Below, one piece after another: positions 4,801-12,468 of a stretch of DNA of 12,468 nucleotides. The notes beneath the pieces were generated by a model. The model searched no databases, was not told the origin of the DNA, and saw only the letters and a program-made list of their open reading frames with translations. A program made the translations under genes and the position numbers. This DNA comes from Pseudomonadota bacterium (GTDB taxonomy: Bacteria; Pseudomonadota; Gammaproteobacteria; UBA5335): contig JAJXTQ010000023.1 in the NCBI GenBank assembly GCA_021783685.1, forward strand, positions 1 through 12,468. Reading direction: 5' to 3'. How positions within the stretch are numbered: position 1 is the stretch's first letter; each line of letters begins with the position of its first letter.

Positions 4801-7494
4801 TCATGCGCGGCGTCGGTACCATCGCATCACCGCCTTGCGCAATTCCTCGACCCACAGCACGCAACTGGCGAACGCCAGGATCGGCAGCAGATCGCCGGCC
4901 GGGATCGGCACCGTATGGAATAGACGGTTGAGGGGCGGCCAGTACAGCACCGCCGCCTGCAGTGCCACGCTGAGCGCGAGTCCGCCGGTCAACCAGCGAT
5001 TCCGGAGCATGCCGAGTCGCGACACCGAGCGCGTCGCCGATTGGCAGTTCAGCACGTTGAACCACTGGCACGTCACCAGCACGGTGAAGGTTTCCGTGCG
5101 CACCACGTCCAGTGGCGCGCCCTGCGATAGACGCGATACGAACCAGCCGAAGGTGATCGCCACCGAAATCGGCGCGAGCAGCGCCATGCGCGAGGGCATC
5201 GCCCGGTCGAGCAGAGGGTCATCGCGGGGCACCGGGGTGCGCGCCATCTCGTCGCCGTCGGGTGGGTCGATCACCAGGTTCACCGTCAGCGTGCTCTCCG
5301 TGACGATGTTGATCCAGAGGATCTGCACCGCGGTCAGCGGCAGGGCGTAGCCTCCCAACAATGCCAGCAGCAGCACCAGCACTTCGTCGACCGAGGTCAC
5401 GAACAGGAAAAGGATGACTTTTTTCAGGTTGGCGTAGACCACGCGTCCCTGCTCGACGGCGGCGACGATGGTGGCGAAGTTGTCGTCGGAGATCACGATC
5501 TTGGCCGCGCTCTTTGCCACTTCGGTGCCGCTGATGCCCATCGCCACGCCGACGTCGGCGCGCGCCAACGCGGGGGCATCGTTGACGCCGTCGCCGGTCA
5601 TGGCAACGACGTCGCCGCGGGCCTGCAAGGCCTCGACGATGCGCAGCTTCTGCGCCGGATGCACGCGCGCGAACACCGCGATGTGGGGCAGGGCGTCGAG
5701 CAGTTCGGCTTCGTTGAGGTGATCCAGTTCGATGCCGTCGACGGCCTGGTCCTGCGCCCCGGCGATTGCCAGCGTGCGCGCGATCGCCAGACCGGTGAGC
5801 TTGTGGTCGCCGGTGATCATGATGGGACGGATGCCGGCGGCGCGGCATGCGCGGACCGCCGCGGCAACTTCGTCGCGCGGCGGATCGATCTGACCGATCA
5901 GGCCGAGCAGGTGCATGTGGCCCATGAGTGCGTCGAAGCCCCCGTCGAGCGCCGGACTGCGGCCGGACCGATGCGGTGCGAGCGCGGCCACGGCGAGGAC
6001 GCGCAAGGCGCGTTGCGCCATCGCTTCCGCCGTCGCGCGTGCCGCCTGCAGGGTCCGCGGCGCATCGGCGCTGCAGAGCCGCAGCACCGCCTCCGGCGCG
6101 CCCTTGACGAAGATGGCGGCGGATTCGCCGGCATGGCTCGTCGCCATCATCCGGGTGTCGGAGTCGAATGGGATCTCCGCGCGGCGCGGCCGCGCGCTGC
6201 GCAGCGCCTGCACGTCGGTTCCCGCCTTGGCCGCGGCCACCAGCAAGGCGCCTTCGGTCGGGTCTCCGAGCACGCGCCACGCCGCGCCGCCGTCGGTCGG
6301 CGGGAGCAGTTCGGCATCGTTGCAGAGCACCGCCGCGGCGAGCAGGGCGCGCACCGCGGGGTCGTCCGCGGCCACGTCGTGTCCGCCTTCGCGCAGGCTG
6401 CCGGCAGGGGCGTAGCCGGTGCCGCTCACCGCGATCGTGCGGTCCGAGGGAAGCCAGAGGTCGCTCACCGTCATTTCGTTGCGGGTCAGCGTGCCGGTCT
6501 TGTCGCTGGCGATCACCGTCGTCGAGCCCAAGGTCTCGACCGCCGACAGGCGGCGCACGATGGCGCCGCGCGCCGCCATGCGCTGGATGCCGACCGCCAG
6601 CGCGATGGTCATCGCCACCGGCAGCCCTTCCGGCACCATCGATACCGTCTGGCTGATCGCCACCATCAGCAGTTCGACCAGCGGCATTCCCCGCAGCATG
6701 CCGAAGGCCATCACCGCGATGAACAACACCAGCGCGGCGACCACCAGCTGGCGGCCGAAGCCGGCGAGGCGAACTTCGAGCGGAGTTTTCGGTTCGCGGG
6801 TCTGCTGGGTCAACCGGGCGATCGCGCCAACCTCGGTGTGGGTGCCCGTTGCCGTGACCACCGCGCGGCCATGGCCGGCCGTGACCAGGGTGCCCGAGAA
6901 CACCATGTTGTGGCGATCGGCAAGCGCGGTTGCCTCGGACATGCGGCCCGCCTGCTTGGTTACCGGCGCCGACTCCCCGGTGAGGGCCGCTTCAGCGGTC
7001 ATCAACGCCGTCGCCTCGAGCAGGCGGGCATCGGCGCCGACCGCGTCGCCCGCCGCGAGCAGCAGCAGGTCGCCTGGAACCAGGTCGCGCGCCGCGATCG
7101 GCTGCTCCCGGCCGTCGCGCAGCACGCGCACCTGCAGTTCGGCGAGCCGGCGCAGCGCCGCCATCGAAACCTCGGCGCGTCGCTCCTGGTAGGCGCCGAT
7201 CAGCGCATTCGCGAGCACCACCCCGAAGATCACGGCGGCATCGGCCCAATGCCGGAGCGCCGCGGAAAGTGCGGCGGCGCCGAACAGGACGTAGATGAGC
7301 GGGCTTTTGAACTGATGGAGCAGGAGGCGCCCGGCCGAGGGCCTTGGGTCCTCGGGAAGCGCATTGGGCCCGAATTCGGCGCCGCGCCGCGCCACCGCTG
7401 CCGGGGTCAGCCCGGTTGCGGTATCCGAATCCAGCCGTTGGACGACGGTTGCGGCGTCAACGGCGTGCCAGCGCGGAGACGGCGTCGTGGACAT
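4801..7494 (-). CDS. P2-type cation-transporting ATPase
   Basis: This 897-residue integral membrane pump uses ATP to move cations. I start at ATG 7494 (MSTTPSPRWHAVDA), preceded by AAGG at suitable spacing; an upstream start at 7599 would add 35 residues unlike the family. Motifs in order: cation-ATPase N-terminal domain (8-70), actuator loop LTGES (171-175), M4 PEGLP (288-292), phosphorylated DKTGTLT (Asp 331), nucleotide-binding KGAPE (464-468), TGDH (561-564), and GDGVNDAPAL (634-643). About ten membrane helices fit the hydrophobic pattern. The PEGLP motif and the M6 NxxT pattern place it near Ca2+-type P2A pumps. However, M6 reads WINIVTES, with Glu 733 where SERCA has Asp 800, and M5 reads TSVDEV, with Ser where SERCA has Asn 768, so the transported ion is uncertain (Ca2+, Mn2+ or another cation). 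It lies 139 bases downstream of galU. Confidence 0.93.
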   Translation of the reverse strand: MSTTPSPRWHAVDAATVVQRLDSDTATGLTPAAVARRGAEFGPNALPEDPRPSAGRLLLHQFKSPLIYVLFGAAALSAALRHWADAAVIFGVVLANALIGAYQERRAEVSMAALRRLAELQVRVLRDGREQPIAARDLVPGDLLLLAAGDAVGADARLLEATALMTAEAALTGESAPVTKQAGRMSEATALADRHNMVFSGTLVTAGHGRAVVTATGTHTEVGAIARLTQQTREPKTPLEVRLAGFGRQLVVAALVLFIAVMAFGMLRGMPLVELLMVAISQTVSMVPEGLPVAMTIALAVGIQRMAARGAIVRRLSAVETLGSTTVIASDKTGTLTRNEMTVSDLWLPSDRTIAVSGTGYAPAGSLREGGHDVAADDPAVRALLAAAVLCNDAELLPPTDGGAAWRVLGDPTEGALLVAAAKAGTDVQALRSARPRRAEIPFDSDTRMMATSHAGESAAIFVKGAPEAVLRLCSADAPRTLQAARATAEAMAQRALRVLAVAALAPHRSGRSPALDGGFDALMGHMHLLGLIGQIDPPRDEVAAAVRACRAAGIRPIMITGDHKLTGLAIARTLAIAGAQDQAVDGIELDHLNEAELLDALPHIAVFARVHPAQKLRIVEALQARGDVVAMTGDGVNDAPALARADVGVAMGISGTEVAKSAAKIVISDDNFATIVAAVEQGRVVYANLKKVILFLFVTSVDEVLVLLLALLGGYALPLTAVQILWINIVTESTLTVNLVIDPPDGDEMARTPVPRDDPLLDRAMPSRMALLAPISVAITFGWFVSRLSQGAPLDVVRTETFTVLVTCQWFNVLNCQSATRSVSRLGMLRNRWLTGGLALSVALQAAVLYWPPLNRLFHTVPIPAGDLLPILAFASCVLWVEELRKAVMRWYRRRA

Positions 7495-7550
7495 GCCATG
7501 CCTTGCCGGGTTGCAAGACAGGCAGCGTAGCCCATCCCGCGCCGCGCCGG

Positions 7551-7567
7551 TTTGCGCCATGCGCAAA
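7551..7567. promoter_or_regulatory. perfect 7-bp inverted repeat upstream of the ATPase gene
   Basis: TTTGCGC-CAT-GCGCAAA lies 57 bases upstream of the ATPase start and 66 bases past the galU stop, in the 139-base gap. No T tract follows on either strand, so an operator is more likely than a terminator. No regulator is identifiable in the window. Confidence 0.35.
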
Positions 7568-7633
7568 AAGCGTGTCTTGCGCGGCACCCTCGGGCCCATG
7601 CCCGACGGATTGCCGGGCGCCCGGACGCGCCGA

Positions 7634-8482
7634 CTAGTCGATCAGTCCGTGCTTGCGGCCGAACGCGATGTTGGCGGCCAGGAATCCCGCCTTCGAGCCG
7701 CAGTCGTAGCGCGTGCCGGAAAAGCGGTGCGCCACCACGTCGCCCTGCGAGACGCGCCGCGCTATGGCGTCGGTGAGCTGGATCTCGCCGCCGCGCCCGC
7801 GCTGCGTGCGGGCGAGCTCGCCGAAGATTTCCGGGCGCAGCACGTAGCGGCCGACCACCGCCAGCGTCGAGGGCGCCTCTTCGGGCGACGGCTTTTCGAC
7901 GATGTGGGTCACACGTTCGTCCCGATCCGAGAGCGCCTGGGTGGCGACGATGCCGTATTTTCCCGTGTCCGCCAGGGGAATGTCCTCCACGCCCAGCACC
8001 GAAGCGCCGTGCTGCTCGTAGCTCTGCACCAGCTGCGCGGTGACGCCGGGCTGCGCGTCGATCAGGTCGTCGGCGAGGATGACCGCAAACGGTTCGTCGC
8101 CGACCACCGACTGCGCGCACAGGACGGCGTGACCCAATCCCAGCGGCTCGGGCTGGCGGATGAAGACGAAGTTCACCCCGGGCGGCGTGGCGCTGCGCAG
8201 CGCGTCGAGCAGCATGGTCTTGCCCTGCGCCTGCAGCAGCATTTCCAGTTCCGGGTTGCGGTCGAAGTGGTCTTCGATGGCGCGCTTGTGCCGCCCGGTG
8301 ACGAAGATCATCTGTTCGATGCCGGCCGCCGCCGCTTCCTCGACCGCGTACTGGATGAGCGGCTTGTCGAGCACCGGCAGCATCTCCTTGGGCATGGCCT
8401 TGGTGGCGGGGAGGAAGCGGGTGCCGGATCCGGCAACCGGGAAAACGGCTTTGCGAACTTTGTGAGGCCTATTGGGCCAAAT
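7634..8482 (-). CDS. galU: UTP-glucose-1-phosphate uridylyltransferase (start codon unclear)
   Basis: This cytosolic enzyme makes UDP-glucose and pyrophosphate from UTP and glucose-1-phosphate. The N-terminal nucleotide-binding loop [20 protein letters not shown] is complete. Further GalU signatures, numbered from position 8482, are PLGLGHAV (113-120), ILADDLI (135-141), GKYGIV (174-179), VEKP (195-198), GRYVL (211-215), GEIQLTDAI (232-240) and [10 protein letters not shown] (258-267). The protein is nearly full length at about 282 residues. There is no ATG, GTG or TTG in frame between the upstream pgi stop and the first conserved residues. The nearest in-frame candidate is an ATT at 8480-8482, giving nine residues before KAVFP, close to the family norm. 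The first in-frame ATG would delete the nucleotide-binding loop. It follows pgi by 62 bases and is probably cotranscribed with it. Family identity is very sure, the start is not. Confidence 0.93.
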   Translation of the reverse strand: MWPNRPHKVRKAVFPVAGSGTRFLPATKAMPKEMLPVLDKPLIQYAVEEAAAAGIEQMIFVTGRHKRAIEDHFDRNPELEMLLQAQGKTMLLDALRSATPPGVNFVFIRQPEPLGLGHAVLCAQSVVGDEPFAVILADDLIDAQPGVTAQLVQSYEQHGASVLGVEDIPLADTGKYGIVATQALSDRDERVTHIVEKPSPEEAPSTLAVVGRYVLRPEIFGELARTQRGRGGEIQLTDAIARRVSQGDVVAHRFSGTRYDCGSKAGFLAANIAFGRKHGLID

Positions 8483-8544
8483 TTGACCGGAGGGGGGGGG
8501 GGATGGGACGGCGCCGAGGTCGAGTCCCTCGGCCGGCCGGCCGG
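8483..8544. other. pgi-galU spacer with an 11-G tract and a GGCC palindrome
   Basis: The plus strand carries 11 consecutive G (8492-8502), read as C on the galU strand. Directly after the pgi stop is CGGCCGGCCGGCCGG (8530-8544), a self-complementary run. Together they sit where galU's ribosome-binding site and start codon should be. No Shine-Dalgarno sequence is visible on the minus strand. Confidence 0.6.
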
Positions 8545-10065
8545 TCAGCGCAGCGTTCCCTGTTCCAGCCGCTGCTGCAGCATTTTCTTGCCGACTTCCA
8601 CCCCCCATTGGTCGAAGGCGTTGATGTCCCAGAGCACGCTTTGCACGAACGTCCGATGTTCGTAGAGCGCGATCACGGCGCCGAGCGCGCGGGCGTCGAG
8701 CTTCGGGACCGACAGCACGTTGCAGGGCCGGCCGCCCGGCGCCGCGCCGTGTGGGGTGGTGGGGCGCTGCGCGCCCAGCACGGTGTCGCCGCGGGACAGC
8801 GCATCGGCCTGCGCCAGCGCGTAGGCGTGCAGCAGCCGGTGGCGCTTGTCGGCGCTCTGCTCGTGCTCGGCGACGACGAGGAAGTCGATGGGGACCCAGT
8901 GCGTCCCCTGATGCAGGAACTGGAATACGCTGTGCTGCGCGGTCGTTCCGACCTCGCCCCAGACCACGGCGGCGGTGTCGTACGTCAGCAGGCGGCCGTC
9001 GTGGGTGACGCGCTTGCCCAGGCTCTCCATTTCGAGCTGCTGCAGGTAGGGCGGCAGGTTCTTCAGGCGCTGGGCATACGGGAACACCGCGCGCGCACGC
9101 GCGCCCCAGAAATTCACGTACCACGCGCCGAGCAGGCCGAGGATCACCGGCAGGTTGGCATCGAGCGGGGCCTGGGCGAAATGCCGGTCCATCTCGGATG
9201 CACCGGCGAGCAGTTCCAGGAACTGGCGATGGCCGTGCGCGATGGCGATCGGCAGTCCGCAGGCGGACCACAGCGAGTAGCGTCCGCCCACCCATTGCGG
9301 GAAGGAGAAGATTCGCTTGTCGTGGATGCCGAAGTCCCGCGCCCGTTCGGGCTGTGCCGTGACCGCGGCGACGTGATGCGTCGGGTCGAGCGCGACATCC
9401 GTCGAGGCCAGCCATTCGCGGGCGGCCCGCACGTTCTCGAGCGTCTCGAGCGTGGTGAAGCTCTTGGAGATCGCGATGATCATCGTCGCCGCCGGCCGCG
9501 CGCCGGTGAGCGCCGTGTCGAGTTCCGCCGGATCGAGGTTGCTCACGAAGTGCACGGCAACGGGGCCGGTGGCCGGGCCCAGCGCCTCGGTCATCAGGCG
9601 GGGTCCCAGGTCGGAACCGCCGATGCCGATGCACACGACCGTTTCGATCGCCTCTCCGGTCGAGCCGTGGATGCGCCCCTCGCGCAGCGCCTCGGCGAAC
9701 CCGAGAAAGCGCGTCTGCTCCTCGTGCAGGCTGCGCGCGACCGACGGATCGTCCGGCGGCGTGCGCAGCGCGGTATGCCATGCCGGCCGATGTTCGGTGT
9801 TGTTCACCGCCTCGCCGGCGAGGAGCGCGGCGCGCGTCTTTTCGAAGTTCCGCGATTCGAGCCAGGCGAGCAGGGCCGCGAAGCTGTCTTCATCGATCCA
9901 GTTGCGCGAACAGTCGGCATGGACATGCGGCGCCTCGAACGTCCAGCGCTGCGCGCGCTCGGGCTCGACGCGGAACAGGGTGTCGATGGTGCGCGCGTCG
10001 AAAGACCGGCGGCAGGCTTCCAGGGTTTCCCATACGGGGGACGGAGCGGTTTCGGGGTTCGTCAT
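8545..10065 (-). CDS. pgi: glucose-6-phosphate isomerase
   Basis: This 506-residue cytosolic enzyme interconverts glucose-6-phosphate and fructose-6-phosphate. I start at ATG 10065 ([12 protein letters not shown]); an in-frame ATG at 10116 would add 17 residues and run almost to the divergent algC gene. Sugar-phosphate binding motifs GIGGSDLGP (147-155) and SKSFTTLET (about 200-208) are present. PGI signature 1, [13 protein letters not shown], lies at about 260-272. The catalytic glutamate is in WGEVGT (Glu 371), followed by [12 protein letters not shown], and [15 protein letters not shown] supplies the conserved His. Signature 2, from [14 protein letters not shown] to [16 protein letters not shown], contains the catalytic lysine at about 493. 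The length is slightly below the usual 540-550 residues, but no motif is missing. It is the first gene of a minus-strand run with galU and diverges from algC, so the two probably share the 71-base control region. Confidence 0.97.
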   Translation of the reverse strand: MTNPETAPSPVWETLEACRRSFDARTIDTLFRVEPERAQRWTFEAPHVHADCSRNWIDEDSFAALLAWLESRNFEKTRAALLAGEAVNNTEHRPAWHTALRTPPDDPSVARSLHEEQTRFLGFAEALREGRIHGSTGEAIETVVCIGIGGSDLGPRLMTEALGPATGPVAVHFVSNLDPAELDTALTGARPAATMIIAISKSFTTLETLENVRAAREWLASTDVALDPTHHVAAVTAQPERARDFGIHDKRIFSFPQWVGGRYSLWSACGLPIAIAHGHRQFLELLAGASEMDRHFAQAPLDANLPVILGLLGAWYVNFWGARARAVFPYAQRLKNLPPYLQQLEMESLGKRVTHDGRLLTYDTAAVVWGEVGTTAQHSVFQFLHQGTHWVPIDFLVVAEHEQSADKRHRLLHAYALAQADALSRGDTVLGAQRPTTPHGAAPGGRPCNVLSVPKLDARALGAVIALYEHRTFVQSVLWDINAFDQWGVEVGKKMLQQRLEQGTLR

Positions 10066-10136
10066 GGTCGTGGGATGGCGAGCGTGTATTCTCTGGCTGT
10101 TGGGTTTCGTACCCATTCTATTGGATAGGAGCGGGT
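10066..10136. promoter_or_regulatory. divergent promoter region between pgi and algC
   Basis: These 71 bases separate the two divergent start codons, so promoters for both directions should lie here or slightly within the genes. A relatively AT-rich stretch with TATTCT and ATTCTATTGGATAG is present, and TGGGT-TTCGT-ACCCA forms a small hairpin at about 10100-10114. AGGAG at 10127-10131 is the algC ribosome-binding site. I cannot assign -35/-10 pairs with confidence. Confidence 0.5.
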
Positions 10137-11546
10137 GTGGTGCACGATCTCGATCCCGGAATTTTCAAGGCGTATGACATCCGGGGAGTCGTCGACCGCA
10201 ATCTCACACGCGATGCGGTGCAGGCCATCGGCGCCGCGCTGGGAACCGAAGCCCGCGAGCGCGGCGTGCGCGAGATCGCCGTCGGGCGCGACGGCCGGCT
10301 CTCGGGGCCGATGCTGCGCGATGCCCTGATCGCCGGCATCCGCAGCGCCGGGGTGGACGCCGTCGACATCGGTCTGGCCGCGACGCCCACGCTGTACTTC
10401 GCAACCTATCATTTGAACACCGGTTCGGGCGTGGCGATCACCGGCAGCCACAATCCTCCCGAGTACAACGGCCTGAAGATCGTGCTCGCCGGCGAGGCGA
10501 TGTACGGGGAGGGCCTGCAGCGGCTCCATCGGCGCATCGTCGAAGGCCGGCTCCACGTCGCGGAGCGGCCGGGTGCGCTGCGCAGCGCCGACGTGCGGCA
10601 GGCCTACCTCGATCGCATCGTCGGCGACGTGCGCCTGGCGCGGCCGATGCGCGTGGTGATCGATTGCGGCAACGGCGTTGCCGGGGCGGCGGCGCCGCAG
10701 CTCTACAAGGCGCTGGGCTGCGAACTTACGGAGCTCTTCTGCGAGGTCGACGGCCGCTTTCCCAATCACCATCCGGATCCGGCGCACCCGGAAAACCTGC
10801 GCGACCTCATCGCCACCGTGCAGCGGACCGGGGCTGAACTGGGCCTCGCGTTCGACGGTGACGGCGACCGGCTGGGGGTCGTGACCCGCGGCGGCCGGAT
10901 CATCTGGCCCGATCGCCAGCTCATGCTCTTCGCCAAGGACGTGCTGGCGCACAAGCCCGGCGCGGAAGTGGTGTTCGACGTCAAATGCACGCGGCTGCTC
11001 GCGCCCTGGGTGCGGCAGCACGGCGGACGCCCGACGATGTGGCGCACGGGCCATTCCGTCATCAAGGCGCGGCTGCGCGAGAGCGGCGCAGCGCTCGCCG
11101 GCGAGATGAGCGGCCATACCTTCTTCAACGACCGCTGGTACGGGTTCGACGACGGCATGTACGCCGGGGCGCGCCTGCTGGAAATCCTGAGCCGCGAAGC
11201 CGATCCCTCGGCGGTGCTGGAAGCGCTGCCGGATGCGCCGAACACGCCCGAGTTGCAGTTGCGTACCGCGGAAGGGGAGAATTTCGCCGTGGTCGACGCG
11301 TTGCGGGCGGTGGCGCAGGATGGCGCGCGGGCGCGGGAGGTCTTCGCCGGCGCGGTCGAATTCATCACCATCGACGGCTTGCGGGTCGAGTACGCCGACG
11401 GGTTCGGCCTCGCGCGCCCGTCGAACACCACGCCGGTCGTGGTGCTGCGCTTCGAGGCCGATGGCCCCGCGGCGCTGGCGCGGATCCAGGACGATTTCCG
11501 GCGGGCGCTGCGGGCGGTGAAGCCCGATGCGGCGTTGCCGTTTTGA
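10137..11546 (+). CDS. algC: phosphomannomutase/phosphoglucomutase (AlgC type)
   Basis: This 469-residue cytosolic alpha-D-phosphohexomutase moves phosphate between C6 and C1 of mannose or glucose, supplying glucose-1-P to GalU and glycogen synthesis and mannose-1-P to GDP-mannose. Start: tandem GTG GTG at 10137 and 10140, with AGGAG 5 or 8 bases upstream; either could be used. Motifs: FKAYDIRGVV (10-19), GRDGRLSGP (50-58), the phosphoserine loop TGSHNPPEYNG (Ser 104), the Mg2+ loop DGDGDR (240-245), the sugar-specificity loop GEMSGH (322-327) and the phosphate-binding RPSNTTP (427-433). The length and the order of conserved blocks (NHHPDP, DVKCTR, GFDDGMY, ending VLRFEAD) closely match Pseudomonas AlgC as I remember it. 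It is divergent from pgi and precedes glgB by 73 bases, likely an operon. Confidence 0.96.
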   Translation: MVHDLDPGIFKAYDIRGVVDRNLTRDAVQAIGAALGTEARERGVREIAVGRDGRLSGPMLRDALIAGIRSAGVDAVDIGLAATPTLYFATYHLNTGSGVAITGSHNPPEYNGLKIVLAGEAMYGEGLQRLHRRIVEGRLHVAERPGALRSADVRQAYLDRIVGDVRLARPMRVVIDCGNGVAGAAAPQLYKALGCELTELFCEVDGRFPNHHPDPAHPENLRDLIATVQRTGAELGLAFDGDGDRLGVVTRGGRIIWPDRQLMLFAKDVLAHKPGAEVVFDVKCTRLLAPWVRQHGGRPTMWRTGHSVIKARLRESGAALAGEMSGHTFFNDRWYGFDDGMYAGARLLEILSREADPSAVLEALPDAPNTPELQLRTAEGENFAVVDALRAVAQDGARAREVFAGAVEFITIDGLRVEYADGFGLARPSNTTPVVVLRFEADGPAALARIQDDFRRALRAVKPDAALPF

Positions 11547-11567
11547 AACATGGCAGGACAGCTTTTT

Positions 11568-11606
11568 TCGCGCTCCGCTTGCGCGAGAGGGCCGGGGTGA
11601 GGGGGG
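11568..11606 (+). repeat. diverged third copy of the REP-like repeat, upstream of glgB
   Basis: Bases 11581-11603 match the right half of the 2269-2311 repeat at 21 of 23 positions (GAGAGGG, then GGGGTGAGGG). The hairpin here is TCGCGC-TCCGCTT-GCGCGA. It occupies the algC-glgB gap, and its GAGGGGGG tail (11599-11606) is the only purine-rich stretch before the glgB ATG, 13 bases away. Confidence 0.65.
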
Positions 11607-11619
11607 TCACACAAAACCG

Positions 11620-12468
11620 ATGCTGACAGACCACGATATTTATCTTTTCCGCGAAGGCACCCACGCGCGCTTGTATGAGCGCATGGGTTCGCACCTCGAG
11701 GTGCGCGACGGCGTCGCCGGGGCCCACTTCGCCGTATGGGCTCCCAATGCCCGGTCGGTGGCCGTGATGGGCCAATGGAACAATTGGGATCCGGAGGCGC
11801 ATTTCCTCGCGCCGCGGCACGACAGTTCGGGCATCTGGGAAGGGTTCGTTCCCGGCGTCGCGCACGGCGACGCCTACAAATACCGCATCGCCTCGCATTT
11901 CCACGGCCAGACGCGGACCAAGGCCGATCCGTTCGCGTTTTATTCGGAGACGCCGCCGGCCACCGGTTCGCGGGTCTGGGGCCTGGACTACACGTGGGGC
12001 GATTGCCACTGGATGCGCGAGCGCGCCCGCGCCAATGCGCTCGACGCGCCGATGAGCATCTACGAGGTCCATCTCGGCTCCTGGCGCCGCGTGCCGGAAG
12101 AGGGCAACCGGTCGATGACCTACCGCGAGATCGCGCAGCCGCTCGCCGAATACGTCGTCGAGATGGGGTTCACCCACGTCGAACTGCTGCCCATCACCGA
12201 GCATCCGTTCTACGGTTCCTGGGGCTATCAGACGACCGGGTATTTCGCCCCGACGGCGCGCTATGGCACGCCGCAGGATCTGATGTACCTCATCGACGTG
12301 CTGCACCAGCACGGCATCGGCGTGATCCTGGACTGGGTCCCGTCGCATTTCCCCGGGGACGATCACGGCCTGGCGCGGTTCGATGGAACCCACCTCTACG
12401 AGCACTCCGACCCGCGGCAGGGCTTCCATCCGGAATGGACGAGCTACATCTTCAACTACGGAGTTCGG
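11620..12468 (+). CDS. glgB: 1,4-alpha-glucan branching enzyme (5' part, cut by window end)
   Basis: GlgB cuts alpha-1,4 glucan chains and reattaches them as alpha-1,6 branches in glycogen; it is cytosolic and belongs to GH13. ATG 11620 opens MLTDHDIYLFREGTHARLYERMGSH, and the frame stays open to the window end (283 codons); the rest lies outside. The carbohydrate-binding CBM48 domain covers about 33-120, with FAVWAPNARSVAVMGQWNNWD and WEGFVPGVAHGDAYKYRI. The catalytic barrel begins near 145 with MSIYEVHLGSWRR, followed by YREIAQPLAEYVVEMGFTHVELLPITEHP, GSWGYQTTGYFAPTARYG and GVILDWVPSHFPGDDHGLARFDGTHLYEH. The catalytic Asp and Glu are beyond the window. The start lacks the longer extra N-terminal module seen in E. 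coli GlgB, as in many shorter GlgB proteins. It follows algC by 73 bases and is probably cotranscribed with it, with a REP-like element between them. Confidence 0.96.
   Translation, partial: MLTDHDIYLFREGTHARLYERMGSHLEVRDGVAGAHFAVWAPNARSVAVMGQWNNWDPEAHFLAPRHDSSGIWEGFVPGVAHGDAYKYRIASHFHGQTRTKADPFAFYSETPPATGSRVWGLDYTWGDCHWMRERARANALDAPMSIYEVHLGSWRRVPEEGNRSMTYREIAQPLAEYVVEMGFTHVELLPITEHPFYGSWGYQTTGYFAPTARYGTPQDLMYLIDVLHQHGIGVILDWVPSHFPGDDHGLARFDGTHLYEHSDPRQGFHPEWTSYIFNYGVR

Noticed and set aside
5659..7530. 623-residue plus-strand open frame antisense to the ATPase
   Set aside because: Shadow rich in Arg, His and Gly with no domain; the P-type ATPase on the minus strand has all catalytic motifs.
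7634..9781. 715-residue minus-strand frame as a pgi-region/galU fusion protein
   Set aside because: Only the last part encodes GalU; the upstream part overlaps pgi in another frame and is arginine-rich nonsense sequence.
8503..10128. 541-residue plus-strand open frame antisense to pgi
   Set aside because: Shadow of the minus-strand gene, which has both PGI signatures.
11365..12429. 354-residue minus-strand open frame over algC and glgB
   Set aside because: Antisense shadow of two clear plus-strand genes; part of it simply reads the REP-like repeat.

Overview
This is a GC-rich (roughly 65 percent by eye) proteobacterial chromosome segment. The AlgC-type phosphomannomutase, GalU, Pgi and GlgB sequences and the RelE/HigB-like toxin-antitoxin pair look beta- or gammaproteobacterial. 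I favour a betaproteobacterium but cannot prove it from this window.

Layout. The left third (1-3157) is accessory DNA. It holds the 3' tail of an unidentified gene, a possible small membrane protein, and a lipoprotein gene whose signal peptide is split by a one-base frameshift. Next comes a HigBA-like toxin-antitoxin operon in which the toxin is frameshifted and the antitoxin intact. After that is a small DUF559 endonuclease gene enclosed by two perfect 43-bp inverted copies of a palindromic repeat. The rest is metabolic and regulatory. On the minus strand, read right to left, are pgi (glucose-6-phosphate isomerase), galU (UTP-glucose-1-phosphate uridylyltransferase), a P2-type cation ATPase and a PAS-PAS-GGDEF diguanylate cyclase. 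Divergently, on the plus strand, are algC (phosphomannomutase/phosphoglucomutase) and glgB (glycogen branching enzyme), the latter cut by the window end.

How the genes fit together. Pgi interconverts glucose-6-P and fructose-6-P, AlgC interconverts hexose-6-P and hexose-1-P, GalU makes UDP-glucose from glucose-1-P, and GlgB branches alpha-glucans. The core is therefore a hexose-phosphate hub feeding glycogen and exopolysaccharide precursors. The adjacent diguanylate cyclase could link it to a biofilm lifestyle, but that is inference from proximity only.

Main points for a second look. (1) The DUF559/inverted-repeat cassette at 2269-2796 resembles a small mobile unit, and a diverged third copy of the repeat lies just upstream of glgB. 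(2) Two genes are each repaired by adding one base to a short homopolymer: T at 424-426 in the lipoprotein and G at 1606-1608 in the toxin. Either these are real pseudogenes or the assembly has homopolymer errors. (3) galU has no ATG, GTG or TTG at the expected place, and an 11-G tract lies just upstream. I found no CRISPR array, rRNA, convincing tRNA or transposase gene.
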